A stretch of DNA of 64,000 bases from Synechococcus sp. WH 8101 (lineage in GTDB: Bacteria; Cyanobacteriota; Cyanobacteriia; PCC-6307; Cyanobiaceae). The first letter of the stretch is position 1, and every line of letters starts with the position of its first letter. Positions 45,533 to 55,655 of the stretch are shown piece after piece. The stretch is taken from positions 2,046,001 through 2,110,000 of the forward strand of contig NZ_CP035914.1 of assembly GCF_004209775.1 (NCBI RefSeq). Reading direction: 5' to 3'. The position numbers and the translations under genes were made by a program. The notes below the pieces were generated by a model, which was not told where the DNA came from, did no database searches, and worked only from the letters and a program-made list of their open reading frames with translations.

Positions 45533-46837
45533 ATGGCCCTCTCACCATCCCGTCCCCAGCCCCTGCCATCGCTGGCGCGGTTGCTTGTCGTGGGCAATGG
45601 AGGCCGCGAACAGGCTCTCTGCTGGGCGCTCGAACGCTGCCCTGGAGTGGACAAGGTCTGGATCAGTCCGGGCAATGGCGGATCTTTCGGCGAGCGCCTG
45701 GACACGGCGGCCAGCGATGCCGAAGGTCTGCTGTCGCTGTGCCAGCAGCATCGGATCGATCTGGTGGTGATCGGCCCCGAGGCGCCTCTGGCGGCCGGCC
45801 TGGCCGACACGCTGCGGGCCGCGGGGCTGGCGGTGTTCGGACCAGGAGCTGATGGTGCCCAGCTGGAGGCCAGCAAAGCCTGGGCGAAGCAGCTGATGCT
45901 TGAGGCCGGCATTCCCACCGCCGGACACTGGACCGTCACCAGTGCTGAGGAGGGTCTGGCACTGGTGGCGCAGCTACGGCGCCCCCTCGTGGTGAAAGCC
46001 GATGGTCTCGCCGCCGGCAAAGGGGTGACAGTGGCGGAGTCGATCGCGGCCACGGAGGAGGCGATCCGGGATGCCTTCAATGGTCGCTTTGGCTCCGCCG
46101 GCGAACGCCTGGTGTTGGAAGAAAGACTGGAGGGGCCAGAGGTGTCTGTGTTCGCCCTCTGTGATGGCGAACGGCTCGTGCTTCTGCCGCCTGCCCAGGA
46201 CCACAAACGCCTGCTGGATGGCGATCAGGGGCCGAACACCGGTGGGATGGGGGCCTACGCCCCAGCGCCACTGCTGGAGACCACTGGCCTGGACCAGGTG
46301 CGTCGCCAGATTCTGGAGCCCACGGTCGCGGCCCTACAGGCCCGGGGCATCGCCTATCGCGGTGTCCTTTACGCCGGGCTCATGCTCACGGCCGACGGCC
46401 CGCGCGTGATCGAATTCAACTGCCGCTTCGGCGATCCCGAATGTCAGACCCTGATGCCGCTGATGGGGCCTGAACTGGCGCAGGTGCTGCAGGCCTGTGC
46501 CCTGGGACGGCTGGATCTCGCCCCGACCTTGACGGTGCACCAAGGCTGCAGTGTTGGCGTGGTGGCGGCAGCGGCGGGCTATCCGGAACAGCCGCGCCAG
46601 GGCGATGTGATTGAGGGGGACCTGGCTTCGTCAGACCAGCGGCAACTGTTCCATGCGGGCACGCGCTTAGCCGCCGATGGTCAACTCCTGACCGCAGGCG
46701 GACGGGTCCTGACGATGACGGCGCAGGCTGACGACTTTGATGCGGCCTTCTCCGCCGTGTACCGCGCCCTGGAGCAGGTGCGCTTCGAGGGCATGCAACT
46801 GCGTCAGGACATCGGTCATCAGGTGCGGCAGGCCTAG
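45533..46837 (+). CDS. purD: Phosphoribosylamine-glycine ligase (GAR synthetase)
   Basis: Second step of purine synthesis. 434 residues: LLVVGNGGREQALCWAL at the N-terminus, ATP-grasp core with KADGLAAGKGV and the metal site VIEFNCRFGDPECQ. The long frame upstream to 44780 is an antisense shadow of the preceding gene; ATG 45533 gives the usual N-terminus. Followed 24 bp later by nblS. Confidence 0.96.
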   Translation: MALSPSRPQPLPSLARLLVVGNGGREQALCWALERCPGVDKVWISPGNGGSFGERLDTAASDAEGLLSLCQQHRIDLVVIGPEAPLAAGLADTLRAAGLAVFGPGADGAQLEASKAWAKQLMLEAGIPTAGHWTVTSAEEGLALVAQLRRPLVVKADGLAAGKGVTVAESIAATEEAIRDAFNGRFGSAGERLVLEERLEGPEVSVFALCDGERLVLLPPAQDHKRLLDGDQGPNTGGMGAYAPAPLLETTGLDQVRRQILEPTVAALQARGIAYRGVLYAGLMLTADGPRVIEFNCRFGDPECQTLMPLMGPELAQVLQACALGRLDLAPTLTVHQGCSVGVVAAAAGYPEQPRQGDVIEGDLASSDQRQLFHAGTRLAADGQLLTAGGRVLTMTAQADDFDAAFSAVYRALEQVRFEGMQLRQDIGHQVRQA

Positions 46838-46861
46838 GCTGCGTCGGAGCGCCCCAGCGCG

Positions 46862-48919
46862 ATGGCCAGCAGCGCATCAGCAGCATCCGCAACCGGCTCC
46901 CCCGCCGCATCCACCGCAACGAGCTGGTGGGGGAAGGTGCGGCTGTGGTGGGCCGAATTCAGTCTTCAAACGAAGCTGCTGTCGGTGGCGACGCTGGTGG
47001 TGAGCCTGATGATGACAGGCATCACCTTCTTCGCCCTCAACGGCATCCAGCGCGACGCCGTCATGAATGACACGCGTTACGCCAGGGATCTGGGTCTGCT
47101 CCTGGCCGGGAACGTGAGCGAATTGGTGGCGGAGGGCCGCGACCGCGAACTGGCCAATGTCACCGAATCCTTCTGGCGATCAAGCCGCAGCCTGCGTTAC
47201 ATCTTCTTCGCCGACCCCGAGGGCATCGTGTATCTGGGAATTCCGATCAGCGGCAGCGGTCAGGAAACGCCCAATGACCTGCAGCTGAGTCGACGGCTTG
47301 AGCTACCGGCGGGTCTGCGCAACCGACCCCAGAACCCTCTGGTGCGTCAGCACCTCACCCCCCAGGGTCAGGTCACCGATGTGTTCGTGCCTCTGGTGCG
47401 CGATGGGCGTTACCTGGGCATCCTCGCCCTGGGGGTGAATCCCAACGAAACCGCTCTCGCCAGCGCCGCCCTCACCCGCGAGGTGACGGTGGCGGTGTTC
47501 ATCTCGATCTGGGTGCTGGTAATCCTTGGGGCTGTGTTCAACGCCCTCACGATCACCCGACCGGTGAAGGAACTGCTGCGGGGCGTCCGCTCGATCGCCT
47601 CCGGTGATTTCGAGGCACGGATTGCCCTGCCAGTCAGTGGAGAACTGGGGGAACTACTGGATGGCTTCAATGCCATGGCCGCCCAGCTGCAGGCCTACGA
47701 CGCCGCCAACATCGAGGAGCTCACCGCCGCCCAGGTGAAGCAAGCGTCCCTGATCGCCACGATGGCCGATGGCGCTGTGCTGCTCGATGCCGAAGGACGG
47801 ATCGTGCTGGCGAATCCCACCGCCCGCCGGCTGTTTCGCTGGGAGGGGCGCAACCTTGAAAGTCAGGAGCTGCTCGATGAACTGCCCCACCTTCTGGCGA
47901 TCGAACTGCATGCTCCCCTCGATGCTCTCTTGAACGGCATCAGCGACAGCGAAGACCTCCGCTGCAGCATCGACGATCCATCCCGAACCCTACGGATCGT
48001 GCTGCAGTCGGTGCGCGATGCCAGCGGCGAAAGCCTGAAGGGAATCGCGGTCACCATTCAGGACCTGACCAGAGAAGTGGAACTGAACGCAGCCCAGAGC
48101 CGGTTCATCAGCAACGTGTCCCATGAACTGCGCACACCGCTGTTCAACATCAAGAGCTACGTGGAAACGCTCCACGACATGGGCGACCAGCTCAGCGAGG
48201 AGGAAACCAAGGAGTTTCTGGGTGTCGCCAACGCCGAGACCGATCGGCTCACACGACTGGTGAACGATGTGCTCGACCTCTCGCGCCTGGAGTCGAACCG
48301 ACCGGTGCAGTTCGAAGCCATGGCGCTGACACCGGCCCTGGAGCAGACCCTGAGGAACTACAAGCTCAATGCCGACGACAAGCAGGTGAGCCTGAGGCTG
48401 GATGTGCCTGTCGAACTGCCGGAGATCCTTGGCAACTGGGATCTGCTGCTTCAGGTGCTCGACAACCTGGTGGGCAACGCCCTGAAGTTCAGCCGCCAGG
48501 GAGGTGTGCTGATGCTGCGCGCCTACACCTGGCCCGACAGCTGTTGGATGCCAGCAGCACGGCAAGAGGAGAGCGCTCCCCATTGCGACCTGATCTCACC
48601 CCTGCCCAGGGTGCGCATCGAAGTGGCCGATACCGGCTTCGGCATCAGCGAAGCGGATCAACAACGCATTTTCGATCGTTTCTATCGCGTCGAGAATGCC
48701 GTGCACACCGAGGTAGGAACGGGCCTGGGGCTCTCCATCGTGCGAGGCATCGTCGAAAAGCATGGCAGCACAATCCACATGGCCAGCGAACCAGAGGTTG
48801 GCACCACCTTCTGGTTCGATCTGGCCCTGGCCCAATCGGATCAGGATGAACTGCAGCTTCAGTCGGACCGACGCAAACGGCAAGAACTGGAACTGTTGGA
48901 ACAGGAGCTGAGCGGTTGA
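46862..48919 (+). CDS. nblS: Sensor histidine kinase NblS (Hik33/DspA type)
   Basis: Conserved cyanobacterial kinase that controls responses to high light and nutrient stress (phycobilisome degradation, hli genes). 685 residues: TM1 ~38-60, periplasmic/extracytoplasmic sensor ~61-207, TM2 ~208-229, HAMP ~230-283, PAS ~293-405, HisKA with His421 in SHELRTPL, HATPase with NLVGNALKFS and DTGFGISEADQQRIFDRFYR. The N-terminal 20 residues are Ala/Ser-rich and variable. Convergent with kaiC, 6 bp apart; adjacent purD matches the marine Synechococcus order. Confidence 0.95.
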   Translation: MASSASAASATGSPAASTATSWWGKVRLWWAEFSLQTKLLSVATLVVSLMMTGITFFALNGIQRDAVMNDTRYARDLGLLLAGNVSELVAEGRDRELANVTESFWRSSRSLRYIFFADPEGIVYLGIPISGSGQETPNDLQLSRRLELPAGLRNRPQNPLVRQHLTPQGQVTDVFVPLVRDGRYLGILALGVNPNETALASAALTREVTVAVFISIWVLVILGAVFNALTITRPVKELLRGVRSIASGDFEARIALPVSGELGELLDGFNAMAAQLQAYDAANIEELTAAQVKQASLIATMADGAVLLDAEGRIVLANPTARRLFRWEGRNLESQELLDELPHLLAIELHAPLDALLNGISDSEDLRCSIDDPSRTLRIVLQSVRDASGESLKGIAVTIQDLTREVELNAAQSRFISNVSHELRTPLFNIKSYVETLHDMGDQLSEEETKEFLGVANAETDRLTRLVNDVLDLSRLESNRPVQFEAMALTPALEQTLRNYKLNADDKQVSLRLDVPVELPEILGNWDLLLQVLDNLVGNALKFSRQGGVLMLRAYTWPDSCWMPAARQEESAPHCDLISPLPRVRIEVADTGFGISEADQQRIFDRFYRVENAVHTEVGTGLGLSIVRGIVEKHGSTIHMASEPEVGTTFWFDLALAQSDQDELQLQSDRRKRQELELLEQELSG

Positions 48920-48925
48920 GCCCCC

Positions 48926-50464
48926 TCAGTCGTCAGCGGTGACCCCGCGCACGATCCGGGAGAGCTCACTGCGTTCATCTGTGGTGACCCGGTGAGGCAC
49001 ACCGGAAATGATTCGCTCGAAATTGGAGAACGAATCCTTGATCTGGGGGCCATTGCCCGTGATCACGAATTCACGGATGCCTTTGTCGTGCCAGGAACCG
49101 CGCATCTTAAAGACATTCAGGGCCCGGGCCATCTCACCGCGAATCTCCACGTATTGCAGCAGCAGGATCGTGTCGGTGATGGTGGAAATATGGGAATCGG
49201 TGATCGAATGGCTCCCCATGAATTCCTCGGAGGTGTTGGTGAAGAAGCCGGCGATCTCTTCCTGCTTCGCATAACCGGTGACACCGATCACAAACTGGCG
49301 GAAGGCATTGTGGCTCACGCCCCTGGCCAGGGCAGACAGGGAATCAATCGCCATCCGCGACGGCTTGAACTGGCTGATTTCCGTTTTGATGATCTGAAGG
49401 TGATCCTCCAGGCCTGTCGACTCCGGATAGGCACAGATGATCTTGAGCAAGCCATCCTGCTCCATCTGCTCGAAATCGATTCCCCAGCTGGTGGCATTCC
49501 GCAGGAGCTGGGCGCGTGATTCCTCGTAGGCGAACAGAATGGCTCGCTCCTTGCTGCGGCAGGCATCCTCAACGAACTTCGACACCAGAAGGGTTTTACC
49601 GGTCCCGGTGGCACCGGTGGCCAGGATGATCGAATCCTTGAAGAAACCACCACCGCACATCTCATCGAGGCGGGGCACTCCCGAACTGAGGCGCACATTC
49701 GAGGAGCGCTGGGTGAGACGCATGGCACCAAGCGGGAAGATACTGATGCCATGGGCCCCCATGGTGAAGGGGAACTCTCCCTTCATGTGGGTCGTGCCAC
49801 GGAGTTTAAGGATCTCAACGGTGCGGCGTCGGCGCTCGCCTTCTAGAACATTGCGGAGAATCACCACATTGTCGGAAACGAATTCCTCCACGCCGTAACG
49901 TGCGATCGGGCCATATTCATCGATTCTCTCGGTGGTCATCACGGTCGTGACACCGATCTCCTTCAACCTGGCGATCAGACGGAAAATCTCGCGACGCACC
50001 ACAAAAACAGCGTCGTATTGCTGGAACACCGCGGTGATCGAATCGATCGCCACCCGTTTGGCCTTGTATTTGCGAATGGCGTAGTGGATGCGCTCGATCA
50101 GACCCGACAGATCAAAACTGCCCGCCACATCCTGGCCGTCGGGGTCGGGGGAGGCATCAAGAATGAAGAGCTTGTCCTGCTCAACCATCTCCTGGAGATT
50201 CCAACCGAAGCTGGCGGCATTGCGAAGGATGTCGAGTGGAGACTCCTCAAAGGTGACGAAGATGCCCGGCTCGTCGAAGTGGGCAATGCCGTTATGGAGG
50301 AAATGCAGCGAGAACACCGTTTTACCGGTGCCGGAGGTGCCGCTGATCAGGGTGCTGCGCCCGATTGGCAGACCGCCCTGGCACACATCATCGAAGCCCT
50401 CGATCCCGGTGGGGAGCTTCTGCACCTGCATCTGGGGTGAGCTGCTGGAGCTGGAGATCTGCAT
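48926..50464 (-). CDS. kaiC: Circadian clock ATPase/autokinase KaiC
   Basis: Core oscillator. 512 residues from the ATG at 50464 (a TTG seven codons upstream is open but less likely). Two RecA-like halves: CI with Walker A SGTSGTGKT and CII with ATGATGTGKT. The phosphorylation pair Ser-Thr lies in TDSHISTITD of CII (residues 427-428), preceded by the conserved Thr of SITDS. The C-terminal tail (FSNFERIISG to RIVRGVTADD) for KaiA docking is complete. 66 bp downstream of kaiB in a kaiA-kaiB-kaiC operon. Confidence 0.98.
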   Translation of the reverse strand: MQISSSSSSPQMQVQKLPTGIEGFDDVCQGGLPIGRSTLISGTSGTGKTVFSLHFLHNGIAHFDEPGIFVTFEESPLDILRNAASFGWNLQEMVEQDKLFILDASPDPDGQDVAGSFDLSGLIERIHYAIRKYKAKRVAIDSITAVFQQYDAVFVVRREIFRLIARLKEIGVTTVMTTERIDEYGPIARYGVEEFVSDNVVILRNVLEGERRRRTVEILKLRGTTHMKGEFPFTMGAHGISIFPLGAMRLTQRSSNVRLSSGVPRLDEMCGGGFFKDSIILATGATGTGKTLLVSKFVEDACRSKERAILFAYEESRAQLLRNATSWGIDFEQMEQDGLLKIICAYPESTGLEDHLQIIKTEISQFKPSRMAIDSLSALARGVSHNAFRQFVIGVTGYAKQEEIAGFFTNTSEEFMGSHSITDSHISTITDTILLLQYVEIRGEMARALNVFKMRGSWHDKGIREFVITGNGPQIKDSFSNFERIISGVPHRVTTDERSELSRIVRGVTADD

Positions 50465-50530
50465 AACACCGAGGTTCTGTTGCAACGGTAAGGAGATTTG
50501 AGCGGTTCTTCAGGATCAACACGGCAGTGC

Positions 50531-50890
50531 TTAAGAATCTGTGCCGTCTGTGTCGGCGTCCTCCAACGCATCCATCAGCGAAGAGGTCAGACCGCTGTCG
50601 GAGAGTTCGTCGTAGAGCAGATCGAGTCCGATCAGCACCCGCTCCCGATCGGAGAGGTCTCCGATGATCCGTCGCACCGGCGGCGGCAGGATCTTCGACA
50701 GGGTTGGCGTGGCCAGGATCTTGTCCTCCTCAGCCAGCTGGGGGTTTTTGAGCACATCGATCACCTTGAGGGCGTAAACCCCTCGGAACTCGGTCTCGAG
50801 GATGTTGCGCAGCGTCTTGAGCGCGCGCATCGAGTTTGGAGTGTTCCCAGCGACGTAGAGCTTGAGGATGTTGGTCTTGCGAGCACTCAT
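50531..50890 (-). CDS. kaiB: Circadian clock protein KaiB
   Basis: Fold-switching partner that binds KaiC CI and sequesters KaiA. 119 residues: [20 protein letters not shown], then [20 protein letters not shown] and [20 protein letters not shown] are fully typical. An acidic C-terminal tail ([16 protein letters not shown]) makes it longer than the ~102-residue S. elongatus KaiB. Its ATG overlaps the kaiA stop by 4 bp. Confidence 0.98.
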   Translation of the reverse strand: MSARKTNILKLYVAGNTPNSMRALKTLRNILETEFRGVYALKVIDVLKNPQLAEEDKILATPTLSKILPPPVRRIIGDLSDRERVLIGLDLLYDELSDSGLTSSLMDALEDADTDGTDS

Positions 50891-51795
50891 GAGGACATCT
50901 CCTGATTGGTAACGGAAGGCGACCCGGCGGGCTGGGAAGCAACCGAGGAGGACAGGGACACATCCGGCGGAATCGAACGTCGATACATCTCACAGAGATG
51001 TGCCATCACATCCAGCAGGGCCAGGCGGTAGTCCTGCAGGAAATCGTTCTTGTGCCCTTCAAGTCTGAGCTGCTTCCAGAAGTCGTCAATGAGATTCATG
51101 TGAATCTCCACGGCGCGGGTGATCGGCAGATCAGCGAAGAACGCGGTGTTCACAAAGCTTTCGAGTGCCTGGTTGGCAGCCGCCGGGTCCCGGAAGTAGC
51201 TCAGCAGAAGATCCCGGTAGGTGCGCTGCAACGACTTGAGCAACTCGGCCTGCTCATCGGGAGCGAGATGAGCGAGAAAGCGGGAGGGATCGCGCTTGTA
51301 GAAGACCCCGAGGTAGCCGAGCCGTTCCTGCAGCCGACTGGTGAGCCGCCAGGCACTCGCCTCGACCGCCGCCCCCCCCTCCACATCAACCGCTGTGCCT
51401 CCCATGGGGCGGTCTTCCCGCTGCCCATGCCGCAGGAAGCGGGAGATGGCCGCATCCACGTTGTAACCAAGCTGCTCGAGCTGATCCACCGGCAGATGCA
51501 CTTCCTCCGGGTGGTAATCCACATGGCCCATCACCTCCCCCACTACAACGGCTGGGAACAGCAGACCAGCCTCCAGAAGCGATTGGCGCACCTCGGCCGT
51601 GAGCAGGGACTGCTCGATCACCACCGCATCCACCGCCTCCCTCTGCCCCTCCAGGACCTGGCGCAAATCCGTGGCATCACCACTCAGCCCCAGATCCACC
51701 GGGGTGTAACGGTTACCAGACAACCACTGCCGACAGGTCTCGATCAATGGCGACGTCCTCAGCAGCAGGGCGATGGTGAGGGCCGGGCCGGTCAT
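50887..51795 (-). CDS. kaiA: Circadian clock protein KaiA (full length)
   Basis: Stimulates KaiC autophosphorylation. 302 residues: N-terminal pseudo-receiver (~1-130, [20 protein letters not shown]), linker, and the C-terminal four-helix dimerisation/KaiC-binding domain (~190-280, with [20 protein letters not shown] and [20 protein letters not shown]). A Ser-rich tail follows. Prochlorococcus lacks this gene, so its intact state supports a Synechococcus/Cyanobium host. First gene of the kai operon, divergent from rplU. Confidence 0.97.
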   Translation of the reverse strand: MTGPALTIALLLRTSPLIETCRQWLSGNRYTPVDLGLSGDATDLRQVLEGQREAVDAVVIEQSLLTAEVRQSLLEAGLLFPAVVVGEVMGHVDYHPEEVHLPVDQLEQLGYNVDAAISRFLRHGQREDRPMGGTAVDVEGGAAVEASAWRLTSRLQERLGYLGVFYKRDPSRFLAHLAPDEQAELLKSLQRTYRDLLLSYFRDPAAANQALESFVNTAFFADLPITRAVEIHMNLIDDFWKQLRLEGHKNDFLQDYRLALLDVMAHLCEMYRRSIPPDVSLSSSVASQPAGSPSVTNQEMSS

Positions 51796-51958
51796 CCAGC
51801 AGAACAGGGGTCCATACGCTGAATCTTGACGGAGGGAACCTCGAAAGGTGAAGATCTTTGTTTGTCTTTCGATTGCGACTCAGGCCGAATCGCGCTTCGA
51901 CCAACACCTTTGAGTGATGACCGTCGAATCCCGAGCCTGATTGCGTCCTTTTCCGCCC
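51796..51958. promoter_or_regulatory. Divergent kaiA / rplU promoter region
   Basis: 163 bp between two divergent operons must hold both promoters and any rplU leader. It includes an AT-richer patch (about 51840-51890). I see no convincing protein-binding palindrome or RNA switch. Confidence 0.4.
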
Positions 51959-52309
51959 ATGGCAGACCCAAATCCCGAGACCTACGCCATCGTTGAGGCT
52001 TCCGGCCAGCAATTCTGGCTTCAACCCAACCGCTATTACGACCTGGATCGGCTCCAGGCTGCGGTCGATGAGACCGTGACACTGGACAACGTGCTTCTCG
52101 TGAAGGATTCCAAGGGCACCACCGTGGGCCAGCCCTACGTGAAAGATGCCAGCGTCTCCTTGAAGGTGATGGATCATCGCCGCGGCCCCAAGGTGATCGT
52201 CTACAAAATGCGCCCGAAGAAGAAGACCCGGCGCAAGAATGGCCACAGACAGGAGCTCACCCGTGTCATGGTTGAGTCCATCTCCGTGGGCGGCAAGGCC
52301 ATCAGCTGA
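51959..52309 (+). CDS. rplU: 50S ribosomal protein L21
   Basis: Large-subunit protein, 116 residues from ATG 51959: YAIVEASGQQFWLQPNRYYD, VLLVKDSKGTTVGQPYV and VYKMRPKKKTRRKNGHRQ are the L21 landmarks. Six upstream codons are open but lack conservation. Operon with rpmA, 39 bp downstream. Confidence 0.97.
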   Translation: MADPNPETYAIVEASGQQFWLQPNRYYDLDRLQAAVDETVTLDNVLLVKDSKGTTVGQPYVKDASVSLKVMDHRRGPKVIVYKMRPKKKTRRKNGHRQELTRVMVESISVGGKAIS

Positions 52310-52348
52310 TCGTCAGCCCTACGTTCCACCCCACCGCTCTCCCACCCC

Positions 52349-52615
52349 ATGGCTCATAAGAAAGGCACAGGCTCCACACGCAACGGCCGCGATTCCAACG
52401 CCAAACGTCTCGGTGTGAAGGCCTACGGCGGCGAAACGGTCACCGCAGGCTCCATTCTGATCCGTCAGCGCGGCACCTCGGTGCTTCCCGGTCTCAACGT
52501 GGGCCAGGGCAAGGACGACACTCTCTTCGCCCTCACTGATGGTGTGGTGACCTTCGAAACCATCCGTCGCGGCCTGCGGAATCGCAAGCGCATCAGCGTG
52601 GCGACCGCCAGCTGA
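52349..52615 (+). CDS. rpmA: 50S ribosomal protein L27
   Basis: 88 residues: [20 protein letters not shown] at the N-terminus, which reaches the peptidyl-transferase centre, then [18 protein letters not shown]. Its last 23 bp overlap the 3' end of the convergent DUF2127 gene, and its terminator lies inside that gene. Confidence 0.98.
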   Translation: MAHKKGTGSTRNGRDSNAKRLGVKAYGGETVTAGSILIRQRGTSVLPGLNVGQGKDDTLFALTDGVVTFETIRRGLRNRKRISVATAS

Positions 52616-53063
52616 AACCGCCGGTGGCCTGACGCAACGTCAGCACCAAACCCAACACGGTGAGCCCCAGGACCAACACGGTTCTGGGGCTTTGTTCATG
52701 GAGGAGATGGCCAACCTCCAGCGGGAGAGCCATCACGAAGACCGCCACCAGCAGCCATTCCCCCCAATGCCGCCCCACCCAGGTCGCCCAGGCCGCCAAG
52801 AGGATCAGGGCGGCATACACGCCACTGAGCACGGCCAGCCTCCCCAGACGGCTCGGCCCGAGCAACTCGGCACGATCGGCAGCCTGCACCAACAACTCAC
52901 GGTTGGCCTGTCCCCAGACATCAGCCCAGTGAGAGAGCTGATCAAACTGGCGACTCCCCACCAGGGCCGCCAGACTCACCAGCAGCAAGGCCAGCGCCAG
53001 AACCACCTTCTTGATCACAATCAGGCGCAACAGGAGCCGACTGGAACCGGAATGCCGGGGCAT
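52593..53063 (-). CDS. DUF2127-type membrane protein
   Basis: 156 residues with four hydrophobic segments (about 19-37, 75-93, 98-113 and 125-143). The pattern [19 protein letters not shown] at the N-terminus, [10 protein letters not shown] and [12 protein letters not shown] matches DUF2127. Function unknown. Its 3' end overlaps rpmA by 23 bp and encodes, on the opposite strand, the rpmA terminator hairpin. Confidence 0.7.
   Translation of the reverse strand: MPRHSGSSRLLLRLIVIKKVVLALALLLVSLAALVGSRQFDQLSHWADVWGQANRELLVQAADRAELLGPSRLGRLAVLSGVYAALILLAAWATWVGRHWGEWLLVAVFVMALPLEVGHLLHEQSPRTVLVLGLTVLGLVLTLRQATGGFSWRSPR
52663..52696 (+). terminator. Terminator of rplU-rpmA, embedded in the convergent gene
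   Basis: A 12-bp stem (arms 52663-52674 and 52680-52691, one G-T pair, loop AACAC) is followed by TTTGTT. It lies 48 bp after the rpmA stop and entirely inside the DUF2127 coding region on the other strand. Confidence 0.75.
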
Positions 53064-53083
53064 GCGCTGAATTCAACGGGCGA

Positions 53084-53836
53084 TTAGAGCGGACGGTAAG
53101 CCCGGGTGGTGATCAGCCAGGGATGGAAGCGTTCCAGGAAGTGGGCCTGCAAGGTGCGGAAAAACTGGTCCACCAAGGCAGGGTCATCGAAGTGAAAGGG
53201 GTACTCACCGTTGTGCCCCTTGAAGAAATACCAATTGAGCAAGGCGGTGCCATCGGCAGCCAGACAGCGATGAAACTCCAGCAATTGGGCTGAAGGGTCG
53301 GGTAGGTGCTCCAGCACATCGAGACACACCACCGTGTCGAAGCGCTGACCCCGACAGCTGGCCAGGTCGCGATGCACCGACAGGCGATGCTCTAAGCCCA
53401 GCGCTGCGGCACGGGCCTGCAGAAATTGGCGGTTGTGGGGGTTGAGATCCACAAACCACACATGCTCCACCTGGGGCAGAGCTGCCGCAGCCAGGGCATG
53501 GGTTCCGATCCCACCACCAAAGTCGAGCAGATGGCCGCGGGCGAACTGCTCTTGCAGGCGCAGGGTGTCGGCGATGTAGTCGGCGCTGGTCAGATGCCAG
53601 GCCGCCAGCTCGAGCAGATGACCGGTCCCGACCGTATCTTCGTAGAACGTGGTTGCATCCTCCGGCTGAAACGCACCGGGATGGAGTGCCGCCAGATCGT
53701 CCGTCCCGACGGGGAGGCGCGCCTCCAACTCGATCAGGGAACAATCGAGGAAGCGGGAGAGATGGCGGCGCAGGTCAAAGCCATCGGCGCGAAAGGCCTC
53801 CACATCAAGAGCGGCGGACCGACTGACCTGCTGCAT
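53084..53836 (-). CDS. SAM-dependent methyltransferase (class I)
   Basis: 250 residues. SAM-binding motif I HLLDFGGGIGTHALAAAAL (residues ~102-120), acidic end of strand 2 VWFVDLNPHNRQFLQ, and post-motif FDTVVCLDVLEHLPDPSAQL give a Methyltransf_11/25 fold. The N-terminal ~90 residues are a separate helical region. Substrate unknown. 20 bp upstream of DUF2127 on the same strand. Confidence 0.75.
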   Translation of the reverse strand: MQQVSRSAALDVEAFRADGFDLRRHLSRFLDCSLIELEARLPVGTDDLAALHPGAFQPEDATTFYEDTVGTGHLLELAAWHLTSADYIADTLRLQEQFARGHLLDFGGGIGTHALAAAALPQVEHVWFVDLNPHNRQFLQARAAALGLEHRLSVHRDLASCRGQRFDTVVCLDVLEHLPDPSAQLLEFHRCLAADGTALLNWYFFKGHNGEYPFHFDDPALVDQFFRTLQAHFLERFHPWLITTRAYRPL

Positions 53837-53916
53837 GTCCGATTTCGATCAGGTGGGAGCAACCTACGCGGCGGTGCTGAGTGCCACAGTCTTGAGCGGA
53901 TGGAGCGTGAGGGCCA

Positions 53917-54810
53917 GTGAATCGGGAGGGCGTCAATCCGATCGGCTTCGTGGTGATCGACAAGCCGGCGGGGTTGACGTCCCATGCCTGCGTCGCCCGC
54001 CTACGCCGCTGTCTCGGCACCCGTCGGGTCGGTCACGGCGGCACCCTGGATCCAGCCGTGACCGGCGTCCTGCCACTCGCGATTGGGCCGGCAACCCGAT
54101 TGCTTCCCTATCTGCCGGGCGCCAAGACCTACGTGGGCTCGATTCAGCTTGGACGCCGCACCAGCAGCGATGACCTCGACGGTGACCTGCTGGAGGAGCA
54201 CCCCTGGCCCCGACTCAGCCGCGATGATCTGAATCAACGACTGGATGCCTTCCGAGGCACGATCCAGCAGCGCCCCCCCCAGGTGTCAGCAGTGCATGTG
54301 GATGGCGTGCGGGCCCACACCCGCGCCAGGCGTGGCGAAACGATGGACCTCCCCCCCCGCGAGGTGCGCATCGATCGCCTGACGCTCCTGGACTGGGATC
54401 CCGACTCCGGCGAGCTGGCGCTGGAGGTGCACTGTTCCGCTGGCACCTACATCCGCTCCCTCGCCAGAGATCTGGGCGAGCAACTCGGCTGCGGCGGCTG
54501 CCTGGCACGCCTGCGGCGGCTGCAGGCCCTTGGTTTCAGCATCGACCAGGCGGCTCCTCTCCCCCTCGACGCAGCCTCGGCGACACCGCCCCTGATCGAG
54601 CCCCAGCGGGCACTTCAGGATCGCCCGACGCGCATCACCACGGCAGCCGAGGTGGAGGACTGGCGCTGCGGGCGGCGCCTGAGCCTGGATCCAAACATCG
54701 CCGCGGGGCCGGTGGTGGTGCTGGCTCCAGACGGCCAGATGCTCGGACTGGGGCTGCACGAGCAACCCGGCAGTTTGAGGCCGAAGGTGGTGTTCGACGC
54801 CCACGGCTGA
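53917..54810 (+). CDS. truB: tRNA pseudouridine-55 synthase
   Basis: Makes pseudouridine 55 in the T loop of tRNAs. 297 residues: [18 protein letters not shown], catalytic Asp45 in [36 protein letters not shown] and the [16 protein letters not shown] block. GTG start at 53917. Followed by the YebC-family gene, 59 bp downstream. Confidence 0.96.
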   Translation: MNREGVNPIGFVVIDKPAGLTSHACVARLRRCLGTRRVGHGGTLDPAVTGVLPLAIGPATRLLPYLPGAKTYVGSIQLGRRTSSDDLDGDLLEEHPWPRLSRDDLNQRLDAFRGTIQQRPPQVSAVHVDGVRAHTRARRGETMDLPPREVRIDRLTLLDWDPDSGELALEVHCSAGTYIRSLARDLGEQLGCGGCLARLRRLQALGFSIDQAAPLPLDAASATPPLIEPQRALQDRPTRITTAAEVEDWRCGRRLSLDPNIAAGPVVVLAPDGQMLGLGLHEQPGSLRPKVVFDAHG

Positions 54811-54869
54811 AGCCGACCCGGGACCCGCCCGTAATCTGCGGGGTCGAGGAGAACAACGCTCGGGCAACG

Positions 54870-55655
54870 ATGGCCGGCCACAGCAAATGGGCACAGATCA
54901 AGCGCACCAAGGCCGTGGTGGATGCCAAACGCGGTGCCGTGTTCACCCGGATCGGCCGGGAGATCACGGTGGCGGCCCGAGCAGGTGCGGATCCGGCGGG
55001 GAACTTTCAGCTGCGCACGGCCATCGCCAAGGCCAAAGCGGCCGGCGTGCCTGCCGCCAACATCGAAAGGGCGATCGCCAAGGGATCCGGCCAGGGAGGC
55101 AGCGGGAGCGAACTGGAGAGCATGCGCTACGAGGGCTATGCCCCGGGGGGCGTGGCGGTGCTGGTGGAGGCCCTCAGCGACAACCGCAACCGCACGGCCG
55201 CTGACCTGCGTCTCACCTTCAGCAAAAACGGCGGCAACCTTGGTGAGTCGGGATGCGTCAGCTATCTGTTCGACCATCGCAGCGAGGTGCGCATCGCCGC
55301 CAAGCCGCACCAGGATGGAAGGCCGTTGGGCATTCAGGAGGATGCCCTGTTGGAAGGGCTGCTCGAGCTCGATGCGGAGGGTTACCAGCTCGAAGGCGAT
55401 GGCCAAGAAGCCGTGGTGCATGGGCGCTTCGAGGCGCTGGAGGCCCTGCAGGATGGCCTGCGAGACAGGGGCTGGGTCGTTCTCGAATGGGAGCACACCT
55501 GGCACCCCCTCACCGCAGCGGTGGTGGATCGCGCCGAGACAGCACACCAATGCCTGAAGCTGCTGGAGGGGCTAGAGGCTCTCGACGACGTCAGCAGCGT
55601 CAGCACGAATCTGGAGATTCCGGAGTCGGTTCAGGCGAGCCTCACATCCCGCTGA
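54870..55655 (+). CDS. YebC/PmpR family protein
   Basis: 261 residues beginning [20 protein letters not shown], with the conserved blocks [40 protein letters not shown] and [17 protein letters not shown]. Family members were named transcriptional regulators and are more recently linked to relief of ribosome pausing. Its 3' end overlaps the convergent nagB-like gene by 14 bp. Confidence 0.95.
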   Translation: MAGHSKWAQIKRTKAVVDAKRGAVFTRIGREITVAARAGADPAGNFQLRTAIAKAKAAGVPAANIERAIAKGSGQGGSGSELESMRYEGYAPGGVAVLVEALSDNRNRTAADLRLTFSKNGGNLGESGCVSYLFDHRSEVRIAAKPHQDGRPLGIQEDALLEGLLELDAEGYQLEGDGQEAVVHGRFEALEALQDGLRDRGWVVLEWEHTWHPLTAAVVDRAETAHQCLKLLEGLEALDDVSSVSTNLEIPESVQASLTSR

